This document shows, piece after piece, positions 51,576 through 60,031 of a stretch of DNA of 64,000 nt. The position numbers and the translations under genes are program-made. Under the pieces are notes generated by a model that saw only the letters and a list, made by a program, of their open reading frames with translations, was not told the DNA's origin and searched no databases. The DNA is from CAVYHJ01 sp963768165 [NCBI: uncultured bacterium] (lineage in GTDB: Bacteria > UBP4 > UBA4092), in contig CAVYHJ010000002.1 of assembly GCA_963768165.1 (NCBI GenBank), forward strand, positions 682,001-746,000, read 5' to 3'. How positions within the stretch are numbered: the first letter of the stretch is position 1; every line of letters starts with the position of its first letter.

Positions 51576-51723
51576 ATAAACCCCTTTCCAGTACGAATTA
51601 CCTGCGGAGCAATACCCAAGAGGGTTTGACCCACTTAGGTTCCTCTCCACTAATGATATACTATCCAGCCGAAAATGGCAAAGGGTTGAAAGAGGGGGTC
51701 TACTTTCCCGGAATTCTCTCTTT

Positions 51724-51735
51724 CTGTTATAGTAA
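51724..51735 (+). promoter_or_regulatory. Extended -10 element
   Basis: CTGTTATAGTAA resembles the core of the shared element (TGTTATAGTA), 38 bp before the next start codon, but lacks the upstream GGCTTCGAGAT block. Confidence 0.45.
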
Positions 51736-51773
51736 ATGACCTGTTATTCATTTGATAAGGAGAGGATTTGTTC

Positions 51774-52691
51774 ATGCGAGTTTTTGTAACCGGGGCAACC
51801 GGATTTGTCGGAAAGAATGTCCTTGCGGAATTATTACGGCAGGGATATGAAGCGCGGGTATTATGCCGGCATGGGTCGGCGAATAAATTCGACTCACTGC
51901 GCGCTGAATTCCCCGATTTCGATAAACGGGTACAATTTAGTTACGGTGATATTCTCTATCAAACCGTCTTTGTTCCCGATGTTTTGGAAGGATGCGAAGC
52001 GTTTATTCATCTGACCGGAATCATTCGCGAGAAACCCAAAGAATATATCACGTTTGATACTATGCATGTCAAAGCCACAAAATATGCTGTAGAAGCTTGT
52101 AAAGCGCAGAAAGTTAACCGTTTTATTCTCATGAGCGCGCTGGGTACACGGGAAAATGCCGTGACCCAATATCACAAAACCAAATGGCAGGCCGAAGAAC
52201 TGGTGCGTAATTCCGGATTGACCTGGACGATATTTCGTCCTTCCGTGATTATCGGGAAAGATGGGGAATTAACCAATATGATTCTCGACATGATTAAACA
52301 CGGTTTCGCGCCCTTGATTGGGAATGGCAAAGCGCGATTCCAGCCGGTCGCAGTTACCAATGTCGCGCAAGGAACTGTGAACGCGCTAAAAACTCCAGCT
52401 TCGGAAAATAAGATTTATGAAATCGGCGGACCGGAAGTTATTGTCTGGCGGGATATTGTGGATACCCTCGCCAAAGTCGTCGGCAAAAGGGTAACCAAAT
52501 GCCCTTTTCCCGTTCCCATTCACCAATTAATGGCGACACTCTTCGAGCGTTTTTCCTGGTATCCGCTGACCCGCGACCAAATCACCATATCATTAGAAGA
52601 ATCCGTCTGTTCCGACAACCAATCCTTTTACACCGACCTCCACGTCACACCCATGAAATTGGAAGACAATCTGAGAAGTTTCTTAAAATAA
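51774..52691 (+). CDS. NAD(P)-binding epimerase-like protein (NDUFA9-like)
   Basis: The 305-residue atypical short-chain dehydrogenase has the GxxGxxG motif in VFVTGATGFVGKNVLAELLR, a VHLTG-like FIHLTGIIREKP strand, the LMSALGTRENAVTQYHKTKW region, and RPSVIIGKDGELTNM. The YxxxK pair is present (YHKTK), so it may be active. Closest in style to NDUFA9-like and NmrA-like members; the substrate is unknown. ATG at 51774 follows AAGGAGAGG. It precedes the radical SAM gene by 150 bp and may share a pathway with it. Confidence 0.78.
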   Translation: MRVFVTGATGFVGKNVLAELLRQGYEARVLCRHGSANKFDSLRAEFPDFDKRVQFSYGDILYQTVFVPDVLEGCEAFIHLTGIIREKPKEYITFDTMHVKATKYAVEACKAQKVNRFILMSALGTRENAVTQYHKTKWQAEELVRNSGLTWTIFRPSVIIGKDGELTNMILDMIKHGFAPLIGNGKARFQPVAVTNVAQGTVNALKTPASENKIYEIGGPEVIVWRDIVDTLAKVVGKRVTKCPFPVPIHQLMATLFERFSWYPLTRDQITISLEESVCSDNQSFYTDLHVTPMKLEDNLRSFLK

Positions 52692-52841
52692 AAAGTGATT
52701 TTGTCATTCTCTCGAATCAGCTTAATAAGTATTTTTGTTTAGAGGATAGAAAGTATTATAACAATTTGACGGAACAGGCTTAAAAAAGGTATCATTATTA
52801 GTTGTTTCGGTCGTGTTTTTCCATGTGTAAAGGAGTCAGAT

Positions 52842-54269
52842 ACGAAAACTTTATTTTTAAATCCACCGGCATTTGAAGGATTCGACGGGGGCGCAGGGTC
52901 ACGGTATCAAGCGCGTCGGGAAATCCGTTCCTTCTGGTATCCCACCTGGCTGGCGCAACCTGCCGCATTGGTTCCCAACAGTAAACTAATTGATGCCCCG
53001 GCGCATGATTTGGATTGGAATACTACTTTATCCCTGACTAAAGGGTATGACCTAGCGGTCATCCATACCAGCACTCCAAGCATTAAAAATGATATTCGAA
53101 TGGCGGAAGCCCTCAAACAACAAAATCCAAATATGCTTATCGGATTCGTGGGTGCGCATGTGGCTGTCCTGCCGGAAGAAACCTTGAAACTTTCTGAGAT
53201 TATAGATTTTGTCGCGCGCAAGGAATTCGATTATACGATTAAAGATGTTGTGGATGGAAAACCTTTTGCGGAAATCAATGGATTAAGTTATCGTAAGGAC
53301 GGTAAGATTATCCATACCCCGGAACGAGAATTGATTCCCAATATGGACGACCTGCCTTTTGTTGCTAACGTGTACAAGCGGGACCTGCAAATTGAGAAAT
53401 ATTTTATCGGCTATCTTTTACATCCTTATATGTCCATTTACACGGGTCGGGGTTGTCCGGCGCAATGTACCTTCTGCCTTTGGCCGCAAACCATTGGCGG
53501 ACATCGCTATCGCACCCGCAGTCCTGAAAATGTGTATCAAGAAATTAAACTGGCGAAAGAACTCTTCCCGCAGGTCAAAGAATTTTTCTTTGACGATGAT
53601 ACCTTTACCGCCAATCTCCCGCGTGCCCGTGAGATAGCGAAAAAGCTGGGGACTTTGGGCGTGACCTGGTCATGTAACTCCCGCGCCAATATTAATTATG
53701 ACACTATTAAGCTGATGAAAGATAACGGCCTACGCCTTTTACTGGTAGGTTTTGAGTCCGGCAACCAGCAAATTTTGGATAACATTAAAAAAGGTGTCCG
53801 CGTTGAACAAGCCAGACAATTCATGAAAGATTGTAAGAAAGCCGGAGTCATCGTTCACGGCACTTTCATCGTCGGATTACCCGGAGAAACGCCGGAGACC
53901 ATCAAACAGACCATAGAGTTTGCCAAAGAAATTGACCCGTATACCATTCAAGTATCCCTTGCCGCTCCTTATCCCGGGACGGAATTATTTGAACAGGCAA
54001 AAGCCAACGGATGGTTCGCGGATGAATCTTTGGTCAGTAATGATTCGGGATTCCAGGGCGCGGCATTGCGATATCCCGGATTAAATAACCATTTGATTTT
54101 TAATTCTGTGGATGAGTTCTATCAAAAGTTTTATTTCCGTCCCAAGCCGATTTTGCGGATTATGAAAGAAATGTCCAAAGACCGGCAGGTCTGCAAACGT
54201 CGCCTCCGGGAAGGGTACGAGTTTTTTAAATTCATGCTCACGCGGAAAGAACCGGTCGAAGCCAATTAA
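52842..54269 (+). CDS. hpnJ: HpnJ-like radical SAM/B12-type protein, apparent ACG start
   Basis: Conserved HpnJ sequence begins at codon 52842 (TKTLFLNPPAFEGFDGGAGS), where ACG replaces the expected ATG, with AAAGGAG 6 nt before it. No ATG, GTG or TTG is in frame just upstream; the first ATG (52968) would cut 42 conserved residues. The 475-residue product has a cobalamin-binding-like N-terminal domain, the radical SAM CX3CX2C at Cys205, Cys209 and Cys212 (GRGCPAQCTFCLWP), and the FGFESGNQQILDNIKKG-type segment (VGFESGNQQI). In hopanoid producers HpnJ acts in the conversion of glucosaminyl-bacteriohopanetetrol to the cyclitol ether. No hopanoid synthesis gene is near, so the function here is inferred from family only. 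Confidence 0.82.
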   Translation, partial: TKTLFLNPPAFEGFDGGAGSRYQARREIRSFWYPTWLAQPAALVPNSKLIDAPAHDLDWNTTLSLTKGYDLAVIHTSTPSIKNDIRMAEALKQQNPNMLIGFVGAHVAVLPEETLKLSEIIDFVARKEFDYTIKDVVDGKPFAEINGLSYRKDGKIIHTPERELIPNMDDLPFVANVYKRDLQIEKYFIGYLLHPYMSIYTGRGCPAQCTFCLWPQTIGGHRYRTRSPENVYQEIKLAKELFPQVKEFFFDDDTFTANLPRAREIAKKLGTLGVTWSCNSRANINYDTIKLMKDNGLRLLLVGFESGNQQILDNIKKGVRVEQARQFMKDCKKAGVIVHGTFIVGLPGETPETIKQTIEFAKEIDPYTIQVSLAAPYPGTELFEQAKANGWFADESLVSNDSGFQGAALRYPGLNNHLIFNSVDEFYQKFYFRPKPILRIMKEMSKDRQVCKRRLREGYEFFKFMLTRKEPVEAN

Positions 54270-54270
54270 G

Positions 54271-54348
54271 CCGTTTCGGGTTTAAGGTTTAATGTTGAAC
54301 GTTCCCATCTATGGTATAACTTTAAACTTTAAACATTAAACTTTAAAC
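54271..54348. repeat. TTTAAAC short-period repeat abutting a start codon
   Basis: The tract GGGTTTAAGGTTTAATG, then ACTTTAAACTTTAAACATTA and AACTTTAAAC (through 54348) is a degenerate 7-8 bp repeat that ends directly at the ATG of the next gene, leaving no room for a normal ribosome site. Confidence 0.65.
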
Positions 54349-55425
54349 ATGCTTTTCAAGCAAATCAAACAAGTCTTAAAAAATGGCGGACCGGGTTATG
54401 TGCAGTTTGCCATTACCAATTTATGCAATGCCCGGTGCGGGTTTTGTAATTTTGCCTTGGATAAATTCGACCCTAAAAACGGGGTTAATGTCACTCTGCA
54501 ACAAGCCAAAGATTCCATTGATATATTCGCCAAGAATGAGTTAACCTATCTTCTTTTTGTGGGCGGAGAACCTATGCTCCATCCCGACCTCAACGAAATG
54601 ATTCGTTACGCCAAATTCAAGGGTATGGTGCCTATGCTTTGCACCAACGCTTCTTTCCTGACACCCGTCAATATCGAGAAATTAGCGGAGGCGGGATTGA
54701 GCAGTTGCGTCATCTCTATTGATGCGACTACCGAAAAAGAACATGAAGATAACCGCGGGCTGCACAATGTCTGCGCCAAAATCCGCGAAGCCAACCAGTC
54801 TTTCAAGAAATATAAAATACAAACCACCGCGTCCATTACCATGAGCCGGTTGATTAAAGACTATTCCGATATCCCAGCATTTATTGAAAGTCTTGGATTT
54901 CATAGCATCACATTTTCTTATCCATTACAAACGTTGGGTTCGTCTTATTTGGGATTTTCCGATTCGGGTTTGGTGAGTTATACCGCTGATGAATTGGTCG
55001 CGCTTTTTGATAAAGTGAAAGAATTGAAAACTAAATTTCATGTGGTCAATCCCACGGCGTCATTGGAAGATATGCAAAGGTTCGTGAAAAAGGAAACCCA
55101 ATTATTTCCCTGTTTGGGCGGGTTGAAATATTTTTATCTGGATTGGAATCTCAATATGTACCGGTGTCACCATTGGGCGACGCCCATGTGCACTATCTAT
55201 GAGTTTGATTCCACAAAACTGATCCGTGACGGCTGTACCGCCTGCATGATTGACTGTTACCGCGATTCCAGTGTCCTGCAATATAATGCCATCGCCATCA
55301 GCAACGCCTTCCAACACGCTAAAAAAGGTCATCTCATCAAATCTGCCAAGACCATTTTCGATAAACGCACTTTCAAATCCCTCAAATCCGTCCTCCAAGA
55401 CTTGTCCTGGATTTCCCATCTGTAA
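54349..55425 (+). CDS. Radical SAM protein with SPASM-like C-terminus
   Basis: The 358-residue protein has the radical SAM motif CX3CX2C at Cys26, Cys30 and Cys33 (NLCNARCGFCNF), GGEP as the next conserved strand, and SIDATTEKEHEDNRG as the SAM-binding loop. C-terminal cysteines (FPCLGGLKYF, YRCHHWATPMC, DGCTACMIDC) could hold an extra cluster as in SPASM/Twitch proteins. It lies 79 bp after the HpnJ-like gene on the same strand and may modify the same lipid or a peptide. No Shine-Dalgarno is present because the repeat fills the leader. Confidence 0.82.
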   Translation: MLFKQIKQVLKNGGPGYVQFAITNLCNARCGFCNFALDKFDPKNGVNVTLQQAKDSIDIFAKNELTYLLFVGGEPMLHPDLNEMIRYAKFKGMVPMLCTNASFLTPVNIEKLAEAGLSSCVISIDATTEKEHEDNRGLHNVCAKIREANQSFKKYKIQTTASITMSRLIKDYSDIPAFIESLGFHSITFSYPLQTLGSSYLGFSDSGLVSYTADELVALFDKVKELKTKFHVVNPTASLEDMQRFVKKETQLFPCLGGLKYFYLDWNLNMYRCHHWATPMCTIYEFDSTKLIRDGCTACMIDCYRDSSVLQYNAIAISNAFQHAKKGHLIKSAKTIFDKRTFKSLKSVLQDLSWISHL

Positions 55426-55471
55426 TTGAGACTTCTCGTCAAAAATACTATTCTTTCTTTCAGTTCTAACT

Positions 55472-56575
55472 TCAATTGCTTGGTAATAGAATTTCTTTAA
55501 TCTGTAACTGACTCGGAGAATGCAATGAAATATCTTTATCAGGAAATAACCCGGTATCTGCCAAATCTGGGTCATAGATTTCGGTTATATGGATGGTGCC
55601 ATTATTATATCCACCCAGACAGTAAACAAACCGATCCCACGTACCAATGTCGCCAGACGGATGGGGTACCAAGGTACTGGGCACAGGTACAAAATTACCT
55701 ACTACGTTACTAGCAGGTTCGAAACCTGTTTGATACGTGGGATTAACTGTTTGACCATTACTCCCGCTAATTACAAACAAGGTAGTACGGCTGGTTAACA
55801 CCGCATTACCAGAGATTTGGTAAGGTCCCCCAATAACTGTCCAACTGCTTAAGGTGCCATTGGGTTGAACCGTAGAACGTTCAATAAAGGTGGTTGGAGT
55901 AGAACCCACATCGCGAATTCCTAAGCAATATACTGAATTCCCAAAGCTCCATGCCAAAGATACCGCTCCACTAATTTGGCTGAAAGAACTAGTATATTGG
56001 AAAGGACCCACTGAACTATCCGCATTAATCGGACCAAATTCCACACTAGAAAGCGCACCACTAGGGGGTAAATTAGTACTATACCCACCAAATAGATACA
56101 AATTCCCATTCAGAATTATAGAAGCATGTAATTCCCGCGGGCTTTGCATTATCGGATTATGCTGTACTACTGGATTTGTCAACGTCCCATCAGGGTTGTA
56201 TCCAACATAGGCGATTAAACCGGCAAGTGGAGCAAAAGCTAATTGACTTCCGCCTCCCGATTCATAAATTAGATTCGCTGTAGTTGAAACCGCACCACCA
56301 ATATACGCTAACCCACCACTTGACCATAAAGCCACTGTCCAATTACTCAATGTCCCATCCGAATTAATGGTTGACCTTTCATATCCACCTGGTCCTAATG
56401 TATAAAAATAACTATTTCGACTCAGAGTTGGATCATCGAAATCTCCCGGAAATGATGACATATAACTCCATCCTTCACCCAAGACTACAGAAGGGTAATT
56501 TAAGAAAGATATTAGTAATACCATTGCCATTAGGTTAACGAATTTTCCTAAAACTAAACGAAATTGAGGTTTCAT
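55472..56575 (-). CDS. Exported kelch-like beta-propeller protein
   Basis: The 367-residue protein begins at 56575, behind AAGGAG; the seven-codon longer frame is rejected. After a signal peptide (MKPQFRLVLGKFVNLMAMVL and on, cleavage near VLGEG) it has six to seven repeats with a Y-x-L/I-G-G/S turn and N-x-D-G-T-L-S-x-W strand, for example STINSDGTLSNWTVALWSSG and TVQPNGTLSSWTVIGG. It should form one beta-propeller. It resembles the protein at 37648-38697. Upstream are the shared extended -10 element and copy C of the 230-bp repeat. Confidence 0.8.
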   Translation of the reverse strand: MKPQFRLVLGKFVNLMAMVLLISFLNYPSVVLGEGWSYMSSFPGDFDDPTLSRNSYFYTLGPGGYERSTINSDGTLSNWTVALWSSGGLAYIGGAVSTTANLIYESGGGSQLAFAPLAGLIAYVGYNPDGTLTNPVVQHNPIMQSPRELHASIILNGNLYLFGGYSTNLPPSGALSSVEFGPINADSSVGPFQYTSSFSQISGAVSLAWSFGNSVYCLGIRDVGSTPTTFIERSTVQPNGTLSSWTVIGGPYQISGNAVLTSRTTLFVISGSNGQTVNPTYQTGFEPASNVVGNFVPVPSTLVPHPSGDIGTWDRFVYCLGGYNNGTIHITEIYDPDLADTGLFPDKDISLHSPSQLQIKEILLPSN

Positions 56576-56608
56576 AACCCATCTCCTTACAGTCAATTAT
56601 ACTCCTTT

Positions 56609-56623
56609 TCTACTATAACAGTG
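56609..56623 (-). promoter_or_regulatory. Shared extended -10 element upstream of the kelch-like gene
   Basis: On the minus strand this reads CACTGTTATAGTAGA, identical to 26837-26851 and 29698-29712. Upstream of it (to 56650) TGTAAGAAA, TGGCTTCGAGAT also matches the 29.7 kb copy. It lies 34 bp before the ATG, an expected promoter distance. Confidence 0.65.
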
Positions 56624-56764
56624 GGATCTCGAAGCCAATTTCTTACAAAATCTTTTTATAATTTTACAAATCACAGGAGGATAAAGAGTTAGTGTAAGAA
56701 TATATAATGCTGGATTCTCAATCCTCAATCAAATTGAGGACTTTGAGAATGACGGGGGAACGAT

Positions 56765-56993
56765 GACAATTTGGTATAGCTAAATTTGCGATTTAAGGGG
56801 GTTAAAATATCACAAAATTGGGTATGAGTTGTCTCCGTGTTATCTCCGAACCAACGCCGTACTAACTCCCATTAAAGAAAAGTGTGGAATCGGTGGGAGG
56901 CATGACCGAAGGCTCTTGGAGTATCGTTCGATTATTCTTAGTAAATATTGAGCGATTTAAGGATATTCTAAAAGTGGATAGGGTAATTTTTAG
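56765..56993. repeat. Dispersed intergenic repeat, copy C
   Basis: The copy shares GCGATTTAAGGGGG, CACAAAATTGGGT, four 11-bp units (56826-56869; three end in CTCC and one in CGCC) and the AAGAAAAGTG block with copies A and B, but its start hairpin and distal half are degenerate. It lies in the 56576-57158 gap, upstream of the promoter element of the kelch-like gene. The rest of the gap holds no gene. Confidence 0.8.
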
Positions 56994-57109
56994 AAAAATG
57001 TGCAGATTTTCTTCTTACTTGCTATGGGTTAAATCAATTTGATTCATTCTTGGGATTATTAGGATACACAAGAAGAAAGATGGTTTTAGGTATAGAGATT
57101 TAGAATAGA

Positions 57110-57142
57110 TAAAAGAGTCAGGGTGGGAGAATCCACCCTGAC
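57110..57142 (-). terminator. Rho-independent terminator of the S53 peptidase gene
   Basis: GTCAGGGTGG (57117-57126) pairs with CCACCCTGAC (57133-57142) around 6 nt. On the minus strand it is followed by TCTTTTAT. Confidence 0.85.
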
Positions 57143-57158
57143 CTTTTAGGAGATTAGA

Positions 57159-59957
57159 TTAGGGAAATAAGGTACTATCGCCAAAGTTGGGGTCGTCGTT
57201 ATCGTAATCCAAATCAATATTATTGAGTAACAATAACCCGGATTGGTCGCTGCGTACACCAAATTGGAATTGGTAATAAGGGTTGACGGCGGTACCGATT
57301 GCACGGACTGTCCCGTTTACCAAAACCCCGACTTCTGCCGCCGCAATCAAATTACTATACGGAGCGCCAAAATCATATTGACCGCTGGATTGAACTCCAT
57401 AAGCGGCCACCAGAACAATTCCCAGCGAATTAAATGAACCAGACTGCGTAAAGAAACTCAAGCGAGTCCCGACTTGGCGACCGACATTTACCTGCGGGGT
57501 TGCCACGGTTCCCGGAGTACCGTTATCCGCGGTCCATTTGGTACCCACCTGATTGGAACCTGAACCCGCGTTCGCGAAGGTAAACTGCAAATACCCGCTG
57601 CCCAGACCCACAATGGGTGAACTTCCTGCACCAAAATAGACTTGCTGACCCCATAAAGTCGTACTATTACTATTCGTGAAATCTCCACCGGAATAAAACA
57701 CGCGGGTATTCCCGCGATTGGCATCCACCAGAGTCGGCGGAGCGTTAATTATTTGCAATTCATCAATATAGACATTCCCTGTGGTCGCGGCTTTAAATTG
57801 CACTTGCAAATAACCGGCAGTGGAATTGCCGTGAACCAGGAAGGGTGTTTCTATCCAGGTCCAAGTGGTCGGAATGCCAAAATAGATATTGGCGGCAATA
57901 TCCGCCTGAATTCCCGAACCCACATAATTACTATAGCCAAATAAAACAGCTGTATGGCTATTGGGACTGTCTGCCGCCACTCTCACGCGGGCGGTATACC
58001 ACTGAGTACTGGACATCGTGACAAAGTTACTCGCAAAGGGAGTCGCTTTGAAACCCGCGCTTCCATCAGGGAAAGAAATTTGCCAGACACCATTGGCTAT
58101 CGTTCCGGCGGAATCCACGTACGTGGAGATCCAACTTTGCGTGGCGAGAGTCGTCCGTCCCGGCGCTATTTCCAGACCGTAAGCGGCGGTGTCATTAGAC
58201 GTACTGAAGGTTCCATTCGCCAATAAATTGGCATAAACGGAAATACGCTCTTCATCTATATCGCTGCCATACGGCGGGACGGCGACAGGTGAAGCAATCA
58301 CGTCTACCTCCGCCGAACCGATGAACGACGGCATTGCAACAATATGCACCACAGAACTGGTCGTCCAATAGGCGGTTACATTACTGGGATTACTGAGTAT
58401 TAATGAGCTTGCATTCCCGAAAGAGGGCGGGAGATCGTTCCCGGTGGTATCGTAGGTGTAGCTCGCCACATTCACATCCCAAGACGAACCGGGAGTCAAC
58501 CCGACTTTTGGCAGTTTCCAAATTTTGTACGTGGAATATTTGACCTTATTGGTCGCTGTGAGCACCCCGTAGCTATTGGCCACAAAATATTGATTAACTC
58601 CGGTAGTCGCGGAAACATAGGTAGATTCGGCCACAGAACTTCCCGACAAGGTGGACAATCCCAGGAAATTACTGATAATCGAATAGGTGGTTGCCGTGCC
58701 TCCGGTGTTAAAATTGGACAAATCAAATTCGGGATTTGATGAACTGGCATTGCTAAGAAACATTTTTACACTGGGGATATTGGTCACAACCGGATTATTA
58801 ATGACCGGAACCGTAATAGAACTATAGAAATTAGCAGAAAGCGGGCTTCCCAACCCAGTCACATAATCGTAGCCCACGGTAGCGCGGGTGTAATAAGTCG
58901 CAGGGGGATGAACGGTATTACTTCCGCTGACGATGTCGCGGAAATCAATGGCATAGAGCACAGGATTAGAGGCTAAATTATATAAAAAAGTATCGGTTAT
59001 ACTTGGGTTGAGCGTCCGAATAGCCGCCCACTGCGGTGAACCAGCACTGGTTCCCCAAGCTTCATTCCAACCCTCTGCATAACTGTCATAAATTGCAACC
59101 GGGGAAGCAGCACCCCCATTATAGGAGACATCCGGGACTGCCCGGTATCCCTTGGTCGACGGGACACCAAAACTCGTTTGAAAAGTCGGTTCTGTTTCAT
59201 ACCGGCTCATCCCACCGCTGCTGCCGTTCCAAGCTACTTCCGTAGTTACTTGACCCAGGGAATTAAAATACAGATTCGTCCCTCCAACTCCGATTACATT
59301 CTTGGAGGATGCTGGATAATAGACTCCCGCGCCATCATCGCCTGATGAAACAAAAAAGGTGGCACCATAGGAACTGACAAAATATGAATCATAAGTAGAC
59401 TCATTGGGAAATTCCGAACCACCCCAACTGCATGAAATAGCCACGACATCTGACCTGCTCGCAGCATAAGCAACTCCGGCGAATAGATCATCATCATCGG
59501 AAGTACATTCCACAAATAAGATTTTGGCGTTGGGTGCAATGGCATGAGACCATTGGGTATCCAGACATTCTTCCCCATCCCAACTGTCAAAAGGATTGGC
59601 AGTAGCGGATTGTATGGTGGATGCCATTTTATGAATTTCGAAATTGGTGGCCGTAGCAGTGGGTAACCCATATTGTAGACTAAAGGTATTGAAATCTTTT
59701 TGAATATTGGGGTCATCAAAAGCATCAATAATCGCAATCGTTCCGCTTCCTCCCGTGGAAGGCAGGCCATACGCCGCACGGACCTGCGACGGAGATAATC
59801 CAAGAGGCGATGAAGACGGTTGAATGCCCACCGGTTTCGGGAGAATATGTATCGGTGGACGAGCCTTAAAACCTCCCGAATCGGTTTGCGCGAAGAGGGC
59901 GGAGCAAATCAACGAAACTATTCCTAATAGCAAAATGCTCTTTTTCTCTGAAAGCAT
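57159..59957 (-). CDS. Exported S53 (sedolisin) family peptidase with shared C-terminal module
   Basis: The 932-residue protein starts at 59957 behind GGAGGAAA. A signal peptide (cleavage near ALFAQ) is followed almost directly by the catalytic domain (residues 50-375). The sedolisin triad is present: Glu129 and Asp133 in GEECLDTQW and Ser304 in WGTSAGSPQW, with Asp207 of SSGDDGAG as the oxyanion residue. The calcium site is in the DIVSGSNT to GYDYVTGLGSP region. The usual 180-residue N-terminal prodomain is absent. Residues 392-932 match the C-terminal module of the kelch-PKD protein, ending DNDDPNFGDSTLFP. It should be a secreted endopeptidase, possibly acid-active, as is common in the family. 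Confidence 0.88.
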   Translation of the reverse strand: MLSEKKSILLLGIVSLICSALFAQTDSGGFKARPPIHILPKPVGIQPSSSPLGLSPSQVRAAYGLPSTGGSGTIAIIDAFDDPNIQKDFNTFSLQYGLPTATATNFEIHKMASTIQSATANPFDSWDGEECLDTQWSHAIAPNAKILFVECTSDDDDLFAGVAYAASRSDVVAISCSWGGSEFPNESTYDSYFVSSYGATFFVSSGDDGAGVYYPASSKNVIGVGGTNLYFNSLGQVTTEVAWNGSSGGMSRYETEPTFQTSFGVPSTKGYRAVPDVSYNGGAASPVAIYDSYAEGWNEAWGTSAGSPQWAAIRTLNPSITDTFLYNLASNPVLYAIDFRDIVSGSNTVHPPATYYTRATVGYDYVTGLGSPLSANFYSSITVPVINNPVVTNIPSVKMFLSNASSSNPEFDLSNFNTGGTATTYSIISNFLGLSTLSGSSVAESTYVSATTGVNQYFVANSYGVLTATNKVKYSTYKIWKLPKVGLTPGSSWDVNVASYTYDTTGNDLPPSFGNASSLILSNPSNVTAYWTTSSVVHIVAMPSFIGSAEVDVIASPVAVPPYGSDIDEERISVYANLLANGTFSTSNDTAAYGLEIAPGRTTLATQSWISTYVDSAGTIANGVWQISFPDGSAGFKATPFASNFVTMSSTQWYTARVRVAADSPNSHTAVLFGYSNYVGSGIQADIAANIYFGIPTTWTWIETPFLVHGNSTAGYLQVQFKAATTGNVYIDELQIINAPPTLVDANRGNTRVFYSGGDFTNSNSTTLWGQQVYFGAGSSPIVGLGSGYLQFTFANAGSGSNQVGTKWTADNGTPGTVATPQVNVGRQVGTRLSFFTQSGSFNSLGIVLVAAYGVQSSGQYDFGAPYSNLIAAAEVGVLVNGTVRAIGTAVNPYYQFQFGVRSDQSGLLLLNNIDLDYDNDDPNFGDSTLFP

Positions 59958-60031
59958 AAATGTTTCCTCCAATTATTATTTTGGCTTGTTTATATTAAAT
60001 TATAAACTTGAACCTGTTATTATATACCATT

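Noticed and set aside
59958-60031. Cobalamin riboswitch upstream of pduO
   Set aside because: The gap is only 74 bp and contains no B12-box-like conserved sequence.
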